A stretch of 8,624 nucleotides of DNA from JBEINZ01 sp040377825. GTDB taxonomy: Bacteria > Pseudomonadota > Alphaproteobacteria > Rhizobiales > Ancalomicrobiaceae. The notes below the pieces were generated by a model. That model did no database searches. It was not told the DNA's origin and worked only from the letters and a program-made list of their open reading frames with translations. The position numbers were made by a program, and so were the translations under genes. Every line of letters starts with the position of its first letter. Positions within the stretch are counted from its first letter, which is position 1. The DNA is taken from assembly GCA_040377825.1 (NCBI GenBank), contig JBEINZ010000135.1:1-8624 (forward strand), given 5' to 3'. Below are positions 1 through 5,549 of the stretch, piece after piece.

Positions 1-690
1 ATGCAGCGTCTCGCGGGGGTGCCGACCTCGGCGACCATTCTCAATGTGCGACGCAATGGTGATCGGCCGGCGCTGCATCAACGCGGTGCTTCCGATCATT
101 TCGACGTTGCTCCGGAGGACTATGACAGCGTTTTTGCGCCCCCAATCGTTCATCTTGGTGGAACGGGGCTTCTTGCCAAGCTCGACGGAGAGCCGAGCCG
201 TGTTCTGCTCCAGGAGGCTAGGCGCCGCGGCCGCGTGGTGACCTTCGATTTATTGGGTGCACATGCCGGAACGTTGCCCATCGTTGAACCATTGTTGCCG
301 TTCATTGATCACTTTATGCCGTCAATTGAAGAAGCAAAGGCAATGTCTGGCACATCCACCAAAGAAGATGCGGCGGCGTTCTTCCTCGAACGTGGCGTGT
401 CGTGCTGCGTGTTCACGCTCGGCGGGGAGGGCGCCTATTATGCCCATCAAGATGGGACGAGGTTCCGGCTTCCTGCATTCAAGATCAAGGTGGTCGACAC
501 CACGGGGTGCGGCGACGCATTCAGTGCCGGTTATATTGCTGGGTTGCATCACCGCATGAGCCCTGAAGATGCGGTCCGATTTGCTCAGGCTTCCGGCGCG
601 CTGGTTGCAACGGGTCTTGGGTCCGACGCAGGTATCGTGTCGTTCGACCAGACGATGGAATTCGCCAACACGATGCCGACGCTCGCCTGA
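1..690 (+). CDS. PfkB/ribokinase-family carbohydrate kinase, 5'-truncated by the window edge
   Basis: This is the C-terminal 229 residues of a PfkB-family sugar kinase, which transfers phosphate from ATP to a sugar or nucleoside hydroxyl in the cytoplasm. The family signature near the C-terminus is clear: DTTGCGDAFSAG at residues 166-177, with D172 as the expected catalytic base and the preceding glycines as the anion hole. TLGGEGAYY at 139-147 fits the usual G-x-x-G segment before it. Family members run to about 300 residues and begin with a GG-containing N-terminal sheet that is absent here. The ATG at base 1 is therefore most likely an internal methionine, with roughly 70-80 residues lying outside the window. 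The usual NxxE magnesium motif reads S108-I-E-E111, with Asn replaced by Ser. The substrate cannot be told from the visible part. The gene is convergent with trmFO, with 33 bp between the stops. Confidence 0.85.
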   Translation: MQRLAGVPTSATILNVRRNGDRPALHQRGASDHFDVAPEDYDSVFAPPIVHLGGTGLLAKLDGEPSRVLLQEARRRGRVVTFDLLGAHAGTLPIVEPLLPFIDHFMPSIEEAKAMSGTSTKEDAAAFFLERGVSCCVFTLGGEGAYYAHQDGTRFRLPAFKIKVVDTTGCGDAFSAGYIAGLHHRMSPEDAVRFAQASGALVATGLGSDAGIVSFDQTMEFANTMPTLA

Positions 691-723
691 GCACGGACCA
701 AAGCTGCTGATCGGCAGTCGGGG

Positions 724-2139
724 CTATTCCGCCGCAGCTGCCGTCTCTTCTGATCGCCACGCATCCAAATCCGCAAGGGCGCGCGCGCTTAGAGCCCGTT
801 TTTTCTCCATCGTTTTGTCGGTGCCCCGCAGTCGCTTGCCATCCTTTGATTTGGGCGCATCGATTGGCGGAAAGAGGCCGAAGTTCACGTTCATCGGCTG
901 GAACGAACGCGGGGCGTGTTCGTCCTCTGCGATTATGTGACCGCCGGTAATGTGGCCGAGGAGCGCGCCGAGCGCGGTGGTAACCGGCGGCGGTAGGCAC
1001 GACGTACCGAGGCGTTCGCTGGCCGCGAAGAGGCCTGCCAAGAGTCCCACGGCCGCGCTTTCAACATAGCCCTCGCAGCCCGTGATCTGGCCGGCGAAGC
1101 GCAGCGATGGTCTAGCCTTCAGCCGCAAGGTGCCGTCCAGCAGACGAGGCGAATTGAGATAGGTGTTGCGGTGCAGCCCGCCGAGCCTAGCGAATTCGGC
1201 GTTCTGAAGGCCGGGAATCATCCGCAGGACGCGAGCCTGCTCGGCATGTTTCAGCTTGGTTTGAAATCCGACGATATTCCAAAGCGTTCCGAGCGCATTA
1301 TCCTGACGCAGCTGCACGATCGCATGGGGCTTTGTATCGGGATCTCGTGGGTTGGTCAGGCCGACCGGCTTCATCGGTCCAAAACGCAGGGTCTCGCGGC
1401 CGCGTTCGGCCATTATCTCGATCGGCAGGCAACCGTTGAAGTACGGCGTGGAGGCTTCCCATTCCTTGAACGACGTCTTGTCGCCGGTCAGCAACGCATC
1501 GACGAATGCCTCGTAAACTTCCTTGGTCATCGGACAGTTGATGTAATCCGCGCCCGTGCCGCCCGGCCCGGCCTTGTCGTAGCGCGATTGCTTCCACGCG
1601 ATCGACATATCGATGGATTCGGCATGCACGATCGGCGCAATCGCATCAAAAAAGGCGAGTTCGTTCTCGCCGGTCAGCCGTCCCACGGCTTCGGCAAGCG
1701 CGGGTGACGTCAGCGGCCCGGTCGCCACGATCGTACTCGACCACTCCTCAGGCGGGAGCCCGGCAATTTCCTCGCGGCGGATCTCAATCAGCGGATGGGC
1801 GCCCAGCGCAGCCGTGACCGCTTCCGAGAAGGCATCACGGTCGACCGCGAGCGCGCCACCAGCGGGGAGTTTATTGGCATCGCCCGCGCGCATGACCAGC
1901 GATCCGAGGCGGCGCATTTCCTCATGGAGCAGGCCGACGGCGTTTGTCTGACAATCGTCCGAGCGGAATGAGTTGGAACAAACAAGCTCCGCCAGTCCCT
2001 CGGTCTTGTGTGCCTCGGTGCCGCGGATCGGCCGCATCTCATGGAGCACAACGGGAACGCCGCGTTCGGCGATCTGCCACGCCGCCTCCGAGCCAGCCAG
2101 GCCGCCACCAATGACGTGAATAGGATCGAGCTTTGTCAT
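724..2139 (-). CDS. trmFO: TrmFO, folate/FAD-dependent tRNA (uracil-54-C5)-methyltransferase
   Basis: The product is a cytoplasmic flavoprotein that makes 5-methyluridine at position 54 of the tRNA T-loop, using methylenetetrahydrofolate as carbon donor and FADH2 as reductant. The 471 residues carry the family landmarks in order. There is an N-terminal FAD dinucleotide fold, IGGGLAGSEAAW (10-21), then CSNSFRSDD (54-62) and EEMRRLGSLVMRAGD (73-87). YFNGCLPIE (233-241) follows, and GQITGCEGYVESAA (350-363) forms the second FAD-contact segment. C54 and C237 align with the two cysteines known to matter in the Bacillus enzyme (C53 and C226). Length is slightly above the roughly 435-450 typical of the family because of an alanine-rich tail. 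The start is the first methionine before the FAD motif. No clear Shine-Dalgarno sequence precedes it. It is transcribed divergently from the exported-protein gene at 2257 and is probably monocistronic. Confidence 0.96.
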   Translation of the reverse strand: MTKLDPIHVIGGGLAGSEAAWQIAERGVPVVLHEMRPIRGTEAHKTEGLAELVCSNSFRSDDCQTNAVGLLHEEMRRLGSLVMRAGDANKLPAGGALAVDRDAFSEAVTAALGAHPLIEIRREEIAGLPPEEWSSTIVATGPLTSPALAEAVGRLTGENELAFFDAIAPIVHAESIDMSIAWKQSRYDKAGPGGTGADYINCPMTKEVYEAFVDALLTGDKTSFKEWEASTPYFNGCLPIEIMAERGRETLRFGPMKPVGLTNPRDPDTKPHAIVQLRQDNALGTLWNIVGFQTKLKHAEQARVLRMIPGLQNAEFARLGGLHRNTYLNSPRLLDGTLRLKARPSLRFAGQITGCEGYVESAAVGLLAGLFAASERLGTSCLPPPVTTALGALLGHITGGHIIAEDEHAPRSFQPMNVNFGLFPPIDAPKSKDGKRLRGTDKTMEKKRALSARALADLDAWRSEETAAAAE

Positions 2140-2256
2140 GCGGTGGAATTAGCATCTTCGCGCCGACGGTTCCAGGCGTGCGTTGCGCGCAAGGCTCACT
2201 CTATTCCGATAAATTCAGAGAATTATAAATTAAAGCATTTGATTCTCGAGGCCGTT
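2140..2256. promoter_or_regulatory. Divergent intergenic region between trmFO and the exported-protein gene
   Basis: These 117 bp separate two divergent start codons and should carry both promoters. The right half (about 2205-2245) is clearly more AT-rich than the surroundings and holds TATAAA at 2224-2229, 28 bp before the rightward ATG. No good -35 hexamer sits 16-18 bp upstream of it. GAGG at 2248-2251, five bases before the ATG at 2257, is a plausible ribosome-binding site and supports that start over the in-frame ATG at 2008 inside trmFO. I see no convincing promoter for trmFO. Confidence 0.35.
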
Positions 2257-2991
2257 ATGTATGTCAACGCATTGAAGATACTCGTATTGCTGATAACCAT
2301 CTCGTGTTCGCCGCACTTCGCGAATGCGCTCGAGCGTGCGGCAAACACGAGCGGCGGGGCGGCGATCGCTAAGGGATCGGCGGGAAAAAAATCCACTGTT
2401 GATCCAATGTCTACCGGATCGGTCGCCGTTCTGCCGCGGCCGTCGTCCTTTGTTCCGCCGCCCACGCTCGTCAATTGGTATGCCGAGCGCGGCGATATTG
2501 GATTTCCGCGTGGATCGCGGCTCATATATTGCCATGGCTATGGTTGCACGTTCCGAACCATCGTGCCGCTCGGCGCGGCCGATAATGAAAAACTCGCCGA
2601 GATCTTCGCAACCTGGGGCGGCTCTGCGGCCGAGGAGCGCAATGGCATTGACCATGCCGTCCAGTGGTGGGAGCGGCGCGCTGCCCCGCTTCTTGGGGGC
2701 CCACCGGACATACGCGGGTCGGATTTCGCCCATTCCCATATGCAGGGGCAAACCGATTGCCTGGACGAGGCGACGAACTCGACTACAATTCTGATTTATC
2801 TGCAAGAAAACGGCTATCTCAGATATCACCGGGTGCTGCGCCCGGAATCACGCGGCGGCATCTTCTATGCCCATGCCACGGCCGTCTACGAGGATATCAC
2901 GACCAAGACGCCTTGGATCGTCGACTCCTGGATGCGCGACGCGGGCGACCCAAACGACGTGATGCCGCTTGCCGAGTGGCTCATGAAGTGA
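2257..2991 (+). CDS. Exported protein of unknown function with a putative transglutaminase/papain-like Cys-His-Asp triad
   Basis: I do not recognise a named family. The 244-residue product starts with a short basic/hydrophobic signal peptide (about residues 1-24), with a likely signal peptidase I site after AN-A24, so it should act in the periplasm or outside the cell. C17 is not in a good lipobox because position -3 is Thr. Residues 25-70 are a Ser/Gly/Ala/Pro-rich linker. The C-terminal half is better structured. QTDCLDEATNS (165-175) places a Cys at a helix start, YAHATAVYED (204-213) supplies a His in a strand, and WIVDSW (220-225) supplies an Asp. The C168, H206, D223 order and spacing (38 and 17 residues) resemble transglutaminase-like cysteine peptidases; this is inference. 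C92 and C97 could form a disulfide. The start at 2257 is chosen for the signal peptide and the GAGG site before it. It is convergent with the Lrp-type gene and appears to be a single-gene unit. Confidence 0.75.
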   Translation: MYVNALKILVLLITISCSPHFANALERAANTSGGAAIAKGSAGKKSTVDPMSTGSVAVLPRPSSFVPPPTLVNWYAERGDIGFPRGSRLIYCHGYGCTFRTIVPLGAADNEKLAEIFATWGGSAAEERNGIDHAVQWWERRAAPLLGGPPDIRGSDFAHSHMQGQTDCLDEATNSTTILIYLQENGYLRYHRVLRPESRGGIFYAHATAVYEDITTKTPWIVDSWMRDAGDPNDVMPLAEWLMK

Positions 2992-2993
2992 AG

Positions 2994-3016
2994 ACGGCGT
3001 GGAGTCGTTATGCCGT
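2994..3016 (+). terminator. Weak hairpin in the convergent gap, possible terminator
   Basis: ACGGC (2994-2998) pairs with GCCGT (3012-3016). The stem can extend inward by one A-U and three G-U pairs to a five-base loop in rightward RNA. It fills most of the 30 bp gap between two convergent stop codons, where a terminator would be expected. No U-tract follows it, and the G-U pairs become mismatches in leftward RNA, so the case is weak. Confidence 0.22.
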
Positions 3017-3021
3017 GATGG

Positions 3022-3462
3022 TCAGCCAAGCCGCGCCCGGGTGCTGCGCGGGGTCGTGAGGAGCAGGCTCGTTTCGCTGCCGGTAATGCCCGACACCAAT
3101 CGAATGCGCCGTAGCGTCGCGTCAAACGCTGTTAAGTCCGCTGCACTCAATTCCACAACGAGGTCCCATCGGCCATTCGTGGTGTGGACCGCCGTGACTT
3201 CCGGAAGTCCGGCGAGCGCCCGGACAACTTGATCGGCGGCGCGGCCTTCGACTTCAACCATCATCATGCCGCGAACAGGCAGATCAAGCGCATCGGCGCG
3301 CAGAATGACAGTGTAACCGACGATCATATCCTCCCGCTCGAGGCGCGCCATTCGGGAGCGAACCGTCGCGCGCGAAACATCCAACTCGTCCGCGAGATCG
3401 GAGACCGAACGTCGACCGTCATGACGAAGGAGTGTGATCAGTCGCTGGTCGAGTTCATCCAT
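3022..3462 (-). CDS. Lrp/AsnC-family transcriptional regulator, probable regulator of the arginase operon
   Basis: This is a 146-residue DNA-binding regulator of the Lrp/AsnC (feast/famine) family, which forms dimers and higher oligomers that respond to amino acids. The N-terminus MDELDQRLITLLRHDGR is the classic family opening. A winged helix-turn-helix follows at about 18-41, with DVSRATVRSR as recognition helix. A C-terminal RAM ligand-binding domain (about 65-137) includes the GRWDLVVEL strand at 97-105. I place the start at 3462 because family members begin within a few residues of this LDxxL segment. The in-frame ATG at 3504 would add 14 residues (including HFGALYLHFG) that merely translate the DNA repeats of the intergenic region. 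No good Shine-Dalgarno precedes 3462. Divergence from arginase and ornithine cyclodeaminase suggests that it senses arginine or ornithine and controls them and itself; the ligand is inferred from context only. Confidence 0.92.
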   Translation of the reverse strand: MDELDQRLITLLRHDGRRSVSDLADELDVSRATVRSRMARLEREDMIVGYTVILRADALDLPVRGMMMVEVEGRAADQVVRALAGLPEVTAVHTTNGRWDLVVELSAADLTAFDATLRRIRLVSGITGSETSLLLTTPRSTRARLG

Positions 3463-3465
3463 GAT

Positions 3466-3519
3466 GCCAAAGTGTAGGTACAGAGCGCCAAAATGGCAAG
3501 TCAAGCCGCCAAAAGTGCC
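3466..3519. repeat. Three GCCAAA direct repeats at exact 21-bp spacing, candidate Lrp-type operator
   Basis: GCCAAA begins at 3466, 3487 and 3508, so the copies are exactly 21 bp apart. The extended copies read GCCAAAGTG, GCCAAAATGGC and GCCAAAAGTGCC. The middle one is also a perfect inverted repeat, GCCA-AAA-TGGC (3487-3497). Two helical turns between copies would place all three on one face of the DNA, the arrangement expected for an octameric or multi-dimer Lrp-family protein. The array lies wholly between the divergent regulator and arginase genes, with copy one only three bases upstream of the regulator start codon. The repeats are seen directly; the operator role is inferred. Confidence 0.55.
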
Positions 3520-3530
3520 GGATCCGCCTG

Positions 3531-3559
3531 TTCACCTCGCCGCGCCGCTCTGTTTCAAT
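3531..3559 (+). promoter_or_regulatory. Candidate sigma-70-type promoter for arginase
   Basis: TTCACC (3531-3536) and TTCAAT (3554-3559) each match four of six bases of the -35 and -10 consensus and are separated by exactly 17 bp. Transcription would start near 3566, about 15 bases before the arginase ATG. The GCCAAA array would then lie about 45-100 bp upstream of the start point, a position suited to an activator. The matches are partial, so this is a suggestion. Confidence 0.35.
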
Positions 3560-3580
3560 GGATCGGAATCGGAGCTCGCG

Positions 3581-4510
3581 ATGAAACTGCACCATTGCCG
3601 ATTGATCGGAGTACCAGTCCACGAAGGCGCCGGGCGGCGGGGCTGCGACATGGGCCCGGGGGCCTATCGCGCGGCCGGGATCGCCGAGGCGTTGGCTATG
3701 CTCGGCCATGCCGTGACCGATGCGGGCGACGTGGCCGCGCCGTCGCCGCGATCCATCAATCACGGCAATACGGCCTTGAAGAATCTCTCCGCCGTCGCCG
3801 CTTGGACAACGGCGGTCGAGGATGTCGCATTCCGGCTTAGCGACGACGCGATGCCGATTTTCCTCGGCGGAGATCATTCGATCGCGGCCGGGACGTTGGC
3901 CGGGCTCGCGCGCAGGGCCGCAGCCCGGGGCAGGCCATTATTTGTGCTTTGGCTTGACGCGCATTCCGATTTCCACTCGCTGGAGACGACGACGAGCGGC
4001 CATCTGCATGGCGTCCCGCTTGCCTATGTCACCGGTCAAGTCGGGTTCGCCGGTGCATTCCCGCAGCTTCGGCATGCAATCGCCCCGGAACGGGTCTGTG
4101 CAATGGGCCTGCGCAGTGTCGATCCTGCGGAGAAGGATGCGTTGCGCCATGCAGGCGTTATCGTCCACGACATGCGGGCGATCGACGAGCTCGGCATCGG
4201 CAAGCTCCTGAAGGCTTTTCTTGCGGATGTTGTTGCCGCCGGTGGCGATCTGCATGTCAGTCTGGACGTCGATTTTCTCGACCCCGCGATTGCCCCTGCC
4301 GTTGGAACGACCGTTCCCGGCGGCGCGACGTTCCGCGAGGCCCATCTCGTGATGGAGCTGCTTCACGATAGCGGGCTGGTGACGAGCCTCGACCTCGTCG
4401 AGTTGAACCCTTTCCTCGACGAGTGCGGCAAGACCGCGATCCTCATGGTCGATCTCGCCGCCAGCCTGATGGGCAAGCGCGTGATGGACCGCCCAACCAG
4501 GAGCCACTGA
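3581..4510 (+). CDS. Arginase (ureohydrolase), arginine to ornithine plus urea
   Basis: This 309-residue ureohydrolase most likely hydrolyses L-arginine to L-ornithine and urea with a binuclear manganese centre in the cytoplasm. The metal motifs are complete: GGDHS (96-100, ligand H99), DAHSD (126-130, ligands D126, H128, D130) and SLDVDFLDP (227-235, ligands D229, D231). H143 matches the general acid/base His141 of rat arginase I, and E274 in VELNP matches the guanidinium-binding Glu277. D181 and E184 match rat D183 and E186. The positions of rat N130 and N139, which bind the substrate alpha-carboxylate, are H132 and H141 here. The start at 3581 has GGAG at 3571-3574, six bases upstream, and gives the normal family length; in-frame ATGs upstream run into the regulator gene. 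The directly following ornithine cyclodeaminase supports arginase over agmatinase or another guanidino-acid hydrolase, though the latter cannot be excluded. Confidence 0.9.
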   Translation: MKLHHCRLIGVPVHEGAGRRGCDMGPGAYRAAGIAEALAMLGHAVTDAGDVAAPSPRSINHGNTALKNLSAVAAWTTAVEDVAFRLSDDAMPIFLGGDHSIAAGTLAGLARRAAARGRPLFVLWLDAHSDFHSLETTTSGHLHGVPLAYVTGQVGFAGAFPQLRHAIAPERVCAMGLRSVDPAEKDALRHAGVIVHDMRAIDELGIGKLLKAFLADVVAAGGDLHVSLDVDFLDPAIAPAVGTTVPGGATFREAHLVMELLHDSGLVTSLDLVELNPFLDECGKTAILMVDLAASLMGKRVMDRPTRSH

Positions 4511-4511
4511 C

Positions 4512-5546
4512 ATGAGCAAGCTGAATATCGTGCCCTTTGTCAGCGTCGACCACATGATGAAGCTTGTTCACGCGATCGGTGTGGAGCGTTTCCTAAGGGA
4601 ACTCGCCGATGAGATTGAGGCTGATTTCCGTCGATGGGAGAGCTTTGACAAGACCCCGCGCGTCGCCTCGCATAGCCTCGATGGCGTGATCGAGCTTATG
4701 CCGACAAGCGATGGACAGGCTTACGGCTTCAAATATGTCAACGGGCATCCGAAGAACACGAAGACCGGACGCCAGACCGTAACGGCCTTCGGCGTGCTTG
4801 CCGATGTCTCCAACGGCTATCCGCAGCTCATCTCGGAAATGACGTTCCTGACGGCGCTGCGCACCGCCGCGACTTCTGCCATGGCCACCAAGCATCTTGC
4901 GCCAACCGGGACCTCGACCATGGCGATCATCGGCAACGGCGCGCAGGCCGAGTTCCAGGCGATCGCCTTCCAACAGGTGCTCGGCGTCAACCGCCTGCGT
5001 CTTTACGACATTGATCCGGCGGCGAGCTTGAAGGCACGGCAAAATCTGCAAAATCGCGGATTTGAAATCACGATCTGCGCCTCCGTCGAAGCGGCGATGG
5101 AAGGGGCGGAAATCGTGACCACGGTCACCGCCGACAAGCAAAACGCGACGATCCTCACCGACAACATGGTCGGCGCCGGACTTCACATCAACGCGGTCGG
5201 CGGCGACTGTCCGGGCAAGACCGAGCTTCACGCCGATATTCTCAAGCGCTCGGACATTTTCGTGGAATACACGCCGCAAACGCGGATCGAGGGTGAAATC
5301 CAGCAAATGCCGGCGGATCATCCGGTGACCGAGCTTTGGCAGGTTATTCTCGGCGAGAAATCGGGCCGCAAGAGCCGCGATGCTGTGACGCTGTTTGACT
5401 CCGTCGGCTTCGCGATCGAGGACTTTTCGGCCCTGCGCTACGTGCGCGCGCAGCTTGAAGCGACCGGGCTCTATCAGGAACTCGACATGCTCGCAGACCC
5501 GGACGATCCGCGCGATCTCTTTGGGATGTTGCTGCGCGCGGCCTGA
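4512..5546 (+). CDS. Ornithine cyclodeaminase, ornithine to proline plus ammonia
   Basis: This cytoplasmic enzyme of the ornithine cyclodeaminase/mu-crystallin family converts L-ornithine directly to L-proline and ammonia with tightly bound NAD. The 344-residue length equals that of characterised bacterial ornithine cyclodeaminases. ELMPTSDGQAYGFKYVNGHP (61-80) holds the substrate-binding lysine K74. R117 in TALRTAATSA matches the carboxylate-binding arginine. IIGNGAQAEFQ (139-149) is the NAD-binding loop, and NAVGGDCPGKTEL (227-239) holds D232, the equivalent of the catalytic Asp228 of the Pseudomonas putida enzyme. The start codon lies one base after the arginase stop, with AGGAG (4499-4503) eight bases upstream inside the arginase end. 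The two are therefore almost certainly one transcript with translational coupling, using the ornithine that arginase makes. Other family members act on alanine or diaminopropionate, but the motifs and the neighbour favour ornithine. Confidence 0.94.
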   Translation: MSKLNIVPFVSVDHMMKLVHAIGVERFLRELADEIEADFRRWESFDKTPRVASHSLDGVIELMPTSDGQAYGFKYVNGHPKNTKTGRQTVTAFGVLADVSNGYPQLISEMTFLTALRTAATSAMATKHLAPTGTSTMAIIGNGAQAEFQAIAFQQVLGVNRLRLYDIDPAASLKARQNLQNRGFEITICASVEAAMEGAEIVTTVTADKQNATILTDNMVGAGLHINAVGGDCPGKTELHADILKRSDIFVEYTPQTRIEGEIQQMPADHPVTELWQVILGEKSGRKSRDAVTLFDSVGFAIEDFSALRYVRAQLEATGLYQELDMLADPDDPRDLFGMLLRAA

Positions 5547-5549
5547 AGC

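Noticed and set aside
691..723. Terminator between the kinase and trmFO
   Set aside because: Only a 4-bp stem (CTGC...GCAG) with no T-run could be drawn, too weak to report.
1171..1707. Open frame antisense to trmFO
   Set aside because: It lies wholly inside a clearly conserved gene and reads as an Arg-rich, motif-free shadow.
2008..2256. Start of the exported protein at the in-frame ATG at 2008
   Set aside because: It would overlap trmFO by 132 bp and bury the signal peptide 83 residues inside; 2257 has a GAGG site and a proper signal sequence.
3463..3504. Longer Lrp-type protein starting at 3504 with an HFG-containing repeat at its N-terminus
   Set aside because: The extra 14 residues precede the conserved LDxxL opening, and the peptide repeat is just the 21-bp DNA repeat read in frame.
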